64,000 nt of DNA, from positions 62,001-126,000 of the forward strand of contig VDFB02187766.1 of assembly GCA_007258455.2 (NCBI GenBank). The letters run 5' to 3'. The number at the start of each line of letters is the position of its first letter. The first letter of the stretch is position 1. Below are positions 58,268 to 64,000 of this stretch, piece by piece. The stretch is from Sequoia sempervirens (taxonomy: Eukaryota; Streptophyta; Pinopsida; Cupressales; Cupressaceae). The notes under the pieces are model-generated. The model made no database searches. It was not told the origin of the DNA and saw nothing but the letters and a program-made list of their open reading frames with translations. Position numbers and translations under genes: made by a program.

Positions 58268-58346
58268 ACCTATAGGCTATAAGTTTTATTTTTTCAAAAT
58301 TCAATTCCCAATAGTCGGAAACTAGTTTCAAAATAGTTTACTAGTA

Positions 58347-58383
58347 GGAGGACTAATTCACCATCAGTGGTGAATGAGTCCCA
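58347..58383. repeat. family-2 palindrome, copy 7
   Basis: Arms GGACTAATTCACC and GGTGAATGAGTCC around ATCAGT. Confidence 0.75.
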
Positions 58384-59068
58384 CTGGTCATCAACAATGA
58401 TTTCTGTCAGTTTTCAGAACCTTCCAGAATCAACATTCAACTTCTTGGTTCACTATGTTAAGTTTCATTCAATTCTGTTTGCATTTGTTTATGTTTTTAG
58501 TTTAATTTTGTGAACATCACTGTGTTTTCAAACATTGCATATTTCATTAGTTTTTCATTCATAATCAATCAATTTTTATCAACTAGCGTCATTTAGATCA
58601 TTGCATTTAGTCATAATTACATCATATTGTACCGTAGAAAAATGGATCATTAACATTTTCATGGTTAGTTAGGTCTTGCTTCCTTGATGCTTGATCTATT
58701 TTGCTTTATTTAATGTTCTAATGCTATTTAATTATTCACATTAAGTCCTAAATATTCAAATTATGATGTCTTGTGAAGGTGTTGTGAAGTGCTGTAAAAC
58801 ATTTCTACACTTTTCTACACTCTTCTTATTATAATTCATCTAAAACTCACCTTTTTATCCCCTATCAAGTCCTATTTTAAAGTTTTGTAAAGTCTTGTAA
58901 CAATATTTCATGCTTTTGTAGGCTTTTTTTCACTATTTACACCTTTCTTATGTCTTATTTGACCCCTTTATGCACTTATAGGTCATATTTAAGTGTATTT
59001 TTGAATGCAAACCTGACAAACAACATTAAATGCATTTTAATTCCTAACACCCACTTACAAGCCTAGAG

Positions 59069-59102
59069 TGGGACCCATTCACCATGGGTGGTGAATGAGT
59101 CC
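59069..59102. repeat. family-2 palindrome, copy 8
   Basis: Arms GGACCCATTCACC and GGTGAATGAGTCC around ATGG, nearly perfect. Confidence 0.8.
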
Positions 59103-59212
59103 CCCTTGGCTCCAAATTCAAAATAATTCAAAATTTCTTTTGGGTTTTTATTGTAAAATGCCTTATGTCAGCCTATGATGTGGTATTATTGGGTGATTAG
59201 GGCATAAGTGTG

Positions 59213-59220
59213 TATAAATA
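59213..59220 (+). promoter_or_regulatory. TATA box, second tandem LTR
   Basis: TATAAATA in the same GGGCATAAGTGTG context as 57701. Confidence 0.65.
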
Positions 59221-59742
59221 TGTGTTTTTCTCTTATTATTCACCCCCATTCATCTTAATTCATTTAAGCATTCAAGCATTCCATCTCTCTAAGCATTTTC
59301 ACATCATTTCACCAAGCAATAATCAAGTATCTTGGAGTAGCTATTGTTATATCTTTAGATTTCTTCAACAAGGTTGTGGTGAGTTTAGGACATTTGCAAG
59401 TTTTTTATTCATAATTCCTTGCTCATTTAATTTCATTTCTTTATTAAGGGTTTTATTACCAAAGTGGGATTTGACCAAGGCAAATCCCTATAAACTAACC
59501 CTTAACCATTTTCCCCCTTTTGCATGTGTGTTTGCATACTTTGGTATGTAGATTTTTCAAGCAAATAGGTGTTGAAAGGTGTTCAAGAAGTCAACAAAGT
59601 GTTTCAAGTCAACTAAACCCTATTTCAAGCTTGGAGACAACCTACAATCTATTTTTGTAAATTTGACTCCAACAACCCAACAAGAAGACAAGTGTAGATA
59701 TGGAGCTACATGATTGATCTTTGATTTTACTAAATTTTGGAG

Positions 59743-59777
59743 GAGGATTGATTCACCATTAGTTGTGAATGAGTCCC
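59743..59777. repeat. family-2 palindrome, copy 9
   Basis: Arms GGATTGATTCACC and TGTGAATGAGTCC around ATTAGT. Confidence 0.65.
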
Positions 59778-59860
59778 ACCATAAGGCTAAAAAAGTTGAT
59801 TTTTTCATATTCTAGTTCCCAATTGTCGGAAAGTAGTTTTCAGTTGTTTTTGTCAATAGC

Positions 59861-59894
59861 AGGACTGATTCGCAATCAGTGGTGAATGTGTCCC
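59861..59894. repeat. family-2 palindrome, copy 10
   Basis: Arms GGACTGATTCGC and GGTGAATGTGTCC. Confidence 0.65.
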
Positions 59895-60145
59895 TTTGGT
59901 CATTTGCTGTGATTTTTGCATATTTCTAGAACATTCTAGAATCTTCTCAAATTTACAATTTTTATCCAGGTGCACTCCGTTCAATTTCTTTCAATTCTAT
60001 TTTCATTTGTGCATGTTTTTAGTTCATTTTTGCATACCTCACTGTGTTTTCAAACATTACATATTACATTAGTTTTGCAATCATACTCATTCAATTACAT
60101 CATTTAGTTGCATTTACAACATTTCATTTAGCTTTAATCACATCA

Positions 60146-60639
60146 TAGAATCCTCTATTAGAGTGAGACACCTCAATTTTTGTGGCCTTGGGGATTCTAT
60201 CTCTCTCCTTTTAGGTGGACTATCTTAAGAATGGAAGAGTACATAGAACCTTTCTCCAACCATAAAAGTTGTTGACATTGCATACAAAACATATTTCTTT
60301 CTGATTTGCATTACATCCTAGGTCTAATTTGCCTCAACATTGCATTAGGTAAAGTTTTGTTTTTGCATCCTAGGGTTTCTTACATTTGCATTAGTGAAAA
60401 ACTCATTTAGACTTCATTTTTGCATCTCGGATGATTAAAAAACTAAAAAATTTCATTTGCATCAAAAAAATTTTATAATCATTTTAAATTTTCTAAACAA
60501 TACAAAAAACTCTCATCCCTGGACTCATTTGCCACCTTGGATGAATCAGTCCAGCTACACATTTTACATTACATTTTCAAGCATTTTCTAGGTGTTTTCT
60601 ACATTGCAGTTTTCTGTTCTTCCTTCTTGTCATACTTTC
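60146..60639 (+). other. family-2 leader sequence
   Basis: Matches the B1 leader on the opposite strand (around 8260-8420), including the TTTGCATCTC phrase and palindrome copy 11. It is cut off by the X2 LTR before any gag. Confidence 0.55.
60519..60553. repeat. family-2 palindrome, copy 11
   Basis: Arms GGACTCATTTGCC and GGATGAATCAGTCC. It corresponds to copy 1 at 8267. Confidence 0.65.
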
Positions 60640-61673
60640 TGTGAGCATCTCTCAAATATTCAAACCTATTAAACTTCATTAAAAAGGTTAGTGCATACAA
60701 TTTTTCTAAATACTCCTATGAAATAATGCATGATGCCTCTCAAACAAGGTGACAAAAATGAAACTACTTAAAAGCATGAAAGAGATAGATGCACACCTAT
60801 TCCATAGTGGATTGGTGTCACTTGTACAAAGTGACCCTTTCCCAATCCTTGAAAAAACTCAAATGATACAATTCCTTGAAGATGGAGTGAAGTGGACAAA
60901 ATCAACTCTTAATTGAAGAGAGTAACTTTGCATAAGATTGTGGATGATTTGTTGAAGATTGAAGCTTCTACTTATAGAATCTCAAATGCTAAGAGTGCCC
61001 AAAAGAGTGCAATGTGGGATAAAGATTTGTCCAATGAGATGGAGCCATTTTTCACCTTATGAATGGTTGAGGAATGTGCAAGTTTTGGTCAATGTGCCAA
61101 TAAATGAGATTGGTTGGCCTTTTCAATTTCAAATTTGGCTTGTTGGAGGGAGAAAAAGTGACTTTAATGCCAAGTGGGGTACATGTAAGAGGGAAGTTAT
61201 TGCCATGTTGGAAGGGAGAAGTCAACTTTTTTTCAAATTCAAACTTGAGGAATATTATTCCAAAGATGCCTTGTTGAGGGAAAATGATGATTTTAATAAA
61301 TAAATTAAAATTCTTTATTGGTGCAAGTGGGAAAAGCTAGAGGATGTGATGTGTGATTAGATTAGATTAACTTAGATGATGATTAGGTATTTTGACCCAT
61401 TTTGACTTAGATACTTTGATTTATTTAAATCAAAAGGGATGGAATATGAATTTGGGATTTAATTAAATAAAGTTTGGTTTATTTAATTAAAAGGGGGATG
61501 TGAGACTTAAATTAAACAAAGTTGATTTATTTAATTTAAATGGATAACCTTAGAAAATTGAATTTAATGAATTTTATTTACCTGATGAATGGATGAATGT
61601 GAATTTGATTTATTTGATGATTGAATGAATATGAATTAATTAAGTGCACGATGCTAATTTCACGTGCCTACAT
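60640..61673 (-). repeat. 3' LTR of X2
   Basis: Shares the CCATAGTGGATTGGTGTCAC, CCCTTTCCCAATCCTTG and AATTAAATAAA-type phrases with the solo LTR at 62005 and ends GTGCCTACA beside the polypurine tract. The outer boundary TG at 60640 is a best guess. Confidence 0.65.
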
Positions 61674-61692
61674 TTTTCCCCTCTTTGAAGCA
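61674..61692 (-). other. polypurine tract of X2
   Basis: Minus-strand GCTTCAAAGAGGGGAAAAA next to the LTR start, as in X1. Confidence 0.75.
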
Positions 61693-61999
61693 ATGTAGTT
61701 GTTGTGTTGGTTCAAAGAATAAACTTGTCGTGATCAAAATTAATTTTTTTTTTTTTTTTGTATTTTCTAGTGGAATGAGGTACACTGGTACATTTCCCCC
61801 TTGAGAGATTGAGCGAAAAAGATTTGATTTTAGGGTCGATCTCACGATAAAGAGGTTCAAGATGGACATATGGATGGTGATGATGATGATGCAAATGAGA
61901 TTATTTTAAGATTCTTAGAATAACCAATCTATATTACCCTAAACAACTTAAAATGATGATGTAATGAATGTGAGATGGATGAGATGGATGATGTGGTAT

Positions 62000-62004
62000 G
62001 CTAT
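62000..62004. repeat. target site duplication GCTAT, left
   Basis: Matches 63015-63019. Confidence 0.75.
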
Positions 62005-63014
62005 TATGGACCCTAAATCTGAATTTTTCTCAAAAACAAACAAGCATGAGTATTGTTAGTTAAATCAAGCAAATCAGATATAGAATCCCTATGAAATAAT
62101 TGCTCATGTTATCTATGCAAACAAAGTAAGTTATCAACATAAGCTAAGTGAAAGCATGAGAAAAACAAGAGTCAAATTCTATCCCATAGTGGATTGGTGT
62201 CACATGTGCTAGTGACCCTTTCCCAATCCTTGATCAAAGCTTAAGATGAAAATGCTATGAAGATGGTGGAGTGATGATGAAAAAAATCAGTTCTCCATGT
62301 GAAGAGAATGACTTTGCATAAAGATTGTGGAGGATTTGCTTGAGGATGAAGCTTCTCATTTAAATATTTTCAAAATGCTAAGTGTTGAAGAGAGACCAAT
62401 GTGGGACTAAGATTGGACCAATGAAATAAGGACACTTGTCATCATGTGATAGGCCAATGAATGTACAAGATTTGGGAAGAGTGCCCATGAGAGGGAAAAT
62501 TTGAATTCAAATTTTGCAATAAATGCTGAGTTTGACCTTGGAAGGTGACATGTAAGAGACATGTAAGGCCTCATAAATGCTCTGTTGGGTGTCCATGTCC
62601 ACTTGGGGGGAGATTCAAACTTGGAGAATATTCTCCCTTTATGCCAAGTTGAAAATAAAGATTTTGATAAATCAATTAAATGCAATTTCATGTGCAAGTG
62701 GCCAAATCTAGAGAATGCAAGTGGGTGAGATTAGCATTAGATCAAGATTAATTAGCTAGGATAATGATTAGGATGAATTTGACTTTTAGGACTTTGATAT
62801 TTGATTTATTTGAATTAGAAAAGGATGGAAAATGATTTGGATTTAATTAAATAAAAGGTTTGATTTATTTAATTAAAATGAGGGTGATGGGATCAAGTTG
62901 ATTTATTTGATTTAAACTAATGACTTTAAGAGATTGATAAATAAACTTGATTTATTTGCCGAATGGATGAATATGACCTAGTTGAATGCATTATGTCAAT
63001 TTGACGTGTCTACA
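62005..63014 (-). repeat. solo LTR of family 3 inside X2
   Basis: 1010 bp aligned with the X2 3' LTR, ending GTGTCTACA. It is flanked by GCTAT on both sides with the X2 internal sequence continuing across, so it is a separate insertion reduced to one LTR. The inner terminus reads TA where TG is expected. Confidence 0.75.
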
Positions 63015-63019
63015 GCTAT
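63015..63019. repeat. target site duplication GCTAT, right
   Basis: Pairs with 62000-62004. Confidence 0.75.
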
Positions 63020-63818
63020 GATTAGGCAATAAATGTTTTATGCAAATGTATGATTTTATGAGATGCTTAGACTAATAGATCTATATTATGATGCATGTGA
63101 GATGATTTGCAAAATGTTGATGGTTTGTGGATGCAGGATAGATGCACTAGTGATGATGATTGACTGATCATGAAATGATGTTAGTCTGGAAAAGAAGAAA
63201 TGAGAAATGAGATGATGACAAGAGGATCCAACAAGCCAACTTTATGATCTAGATGATGAGAAATGGATGATTTTCTTATCAAGAATTGGGATTTTAAAAG
63301 GGCCACTTACCTTATGTTTGATAAAACGCATAAGCACGATGCATCGAGGTATAAAGAACCAGGATGGCGTTGTACTTAGTGTGATGGACCTTGACTCAAA
63401 AAATAGATAGGATAATTCTTGTTCACACCTATCATACGAAAACCTTGCTAGTATACACTTTAGAAGTTTCAAACATCTCGGACCAAAACATGGAAAGGTA
63501 TAACCTATCAATGCAATAGTCAAAAAGTTGTCCAAAAAACCCTCCATACATATCTAACAAAGCAAGTATTTGCCAAGTTATTTTACAAGAATGTCCAACA
63601 AGCATAGCAAACAAAAGATAGTGATCGTTTCCCCATTCCTATCTCTCTAAATCCATTTGTTTGGACATCATCGAGAGGTTATTGGAATGAGCGCAAAGAG
63701 ATAAGTCAAAAGACAAAGATAAAGTACAAAAACAAGTTGATGTTCTTCAATACCACTAACCTAAAGTGAATGTGTGTTTTTTTTTTAAAAGGATAAGAAC
63801 CGAAACTATTGCCAAAAG

Positions 63819-63950
63819 ATAATGCCCATTGTAAGAAGGATGCATCCTAGGACATGTTAGTGGATGGTGGCACACCATTTTGTTTATCCAAAGTGCTCTT
63901 TCTGATAAATAATGCCCATTGTAGGAAGGATACATCCTAGGACATAATGT
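63819..63950. repeat. short local duplication in X2 internal region
   Basis: The phrase ATAATGCCCATTGTA plus GGATRCATCCTAGGACAT occurs at about 63821 and again at about 63908, once only in X1 (near 32620). Confidence 0.65.
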
Positions 63951-64000
63951 TATCAAATTATTGAAATGGGACTGATTGGATGATAGGCTATTGACACAAA

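Larger units (their letters stand above)
57116..58624 (+). repeat. family-2 LTR, first of a tandem pair
   Basis: 1509 bp from TGTACC to ACATCA. TATA box at 57701. Three palindrome copies (57558, 58234, 58347). It directly abuts the copia-2 RNase H, so it may be the true 5' LTR of a family-2 element inserted there. Confidence 0.7.
58628..60145 (+). repeat. family-2 LTR, second of a tandem pair
   Basis: 1518 bp from TGTACC to ACATCA, aligned with 57116-58624 over its whole length and separated from it by only TAT. It holds a TATA box and three palindromes at matching places. Leader-like family-2 sequence follows. Confidence 0.7.
60640..64000 (-). mobile_element. family-3 element X2 (3' part; runs off the right edge)
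   Basis: Minus-strand 3' LTR (60640-61673, outer edge approximate), polypurine tract (61674-61692) and internal 3' region (61693-62004 and 63020-64000) interrupted by a solo LTR of the same family. The internal region aligns with 31622-32700 of X1. No coding frame is supported in the visible part. Confidence 0.75.

Noticed and set aside
60640..63014. The two family-3 LTRs at 60640 and 62005 as the paired LTRs of one short element
   Set aside because: The second has its own GCTAT duplication and the X2 internal sequence continues across it, so it is a nested solo LTR.

Overview
This is a plant nuclear window with no intact host gene that I can recognise. It is a nest of LTR retrotransposons of several ages, with a few small DNA transposons and captured gene fragments inside them. 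Low GC, long LTRs (about 0.5 to 3.9 kb), insertions within insertions and heavily decayed coding regions point to a large-genome seed plant. A gymnosperm such as a conifer is plausible, but that is inference. No rRNA, tRNA, CRISPR or bacterial-type feature was seen.

Layout. 1-4756: minus-strand Athila-like Ty3/gypsy element (family 1, copy A) running off the left edge, inserted in an older gypsy. 4757-15500: that older minus-strand gypsy (family 2, copy B1: protease, gag, leader, LTR), whose LTR was split by a minus-strand Ty1/copia element (copia-1, 8993-14597) with a 5-bp target duplication CTATG. 14603-23230: further decayed family-2 LTR pieces, a second family-2 gag (B2) and a separate LTR remnant. 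24958-25803: a DNA-transposon-like element with terminal inverted repeats (TIRs). 26751-45180: a very large minus-strand gypsy-related element with no visible pol (family 3, X1). It carries a 3.9-kb solo LTR in its 3' LTR, two related TIR elements inside, a rearranged gag-like region and fragments of host-like exons, one clearly from a DEAD-box RNA helicase. Its 5' LTR is broken by copia-2 (3' LTR 45181-45654). Copia-2 is broken by a complete but decayed Athila-like element (family 1, copy G1, 45695-56827, TSD GGAAG). Then come the copia-2 RNase H tail, two tandem family-2 LTRs (57116-60145), and a second family-3 element (X2, 60640 to the right edge) with a solo LTR of its own family inside it.

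Inferred order on the right: X1, then copia-2 into X1, then G1 and a family-2 element into copia-2, then X2 into the family-2 element, then a solo LTR into X2.

The coding parts are the usual gag, protease, reverse transcriptase, RNase H and integrase. G1 also has an 841-codon frame in the env position between pol and the 3' LTR. Nearly all coding regions are broken, mostly by TAG where glutamine (CAG) or tryptophan is expected, which fits deamination of methylated cytosine.

Most worth following up: a recurring ~33-bp palindrome with paired base changes in family-2 LTRs and leaders; two TIR elements with apparent 4-bp target duplications; the helicase fragment captured in X1; a second copy of the polypurine tract inside G1; and a dense repeat of a ~10-bp motif in the copia-1 U3.
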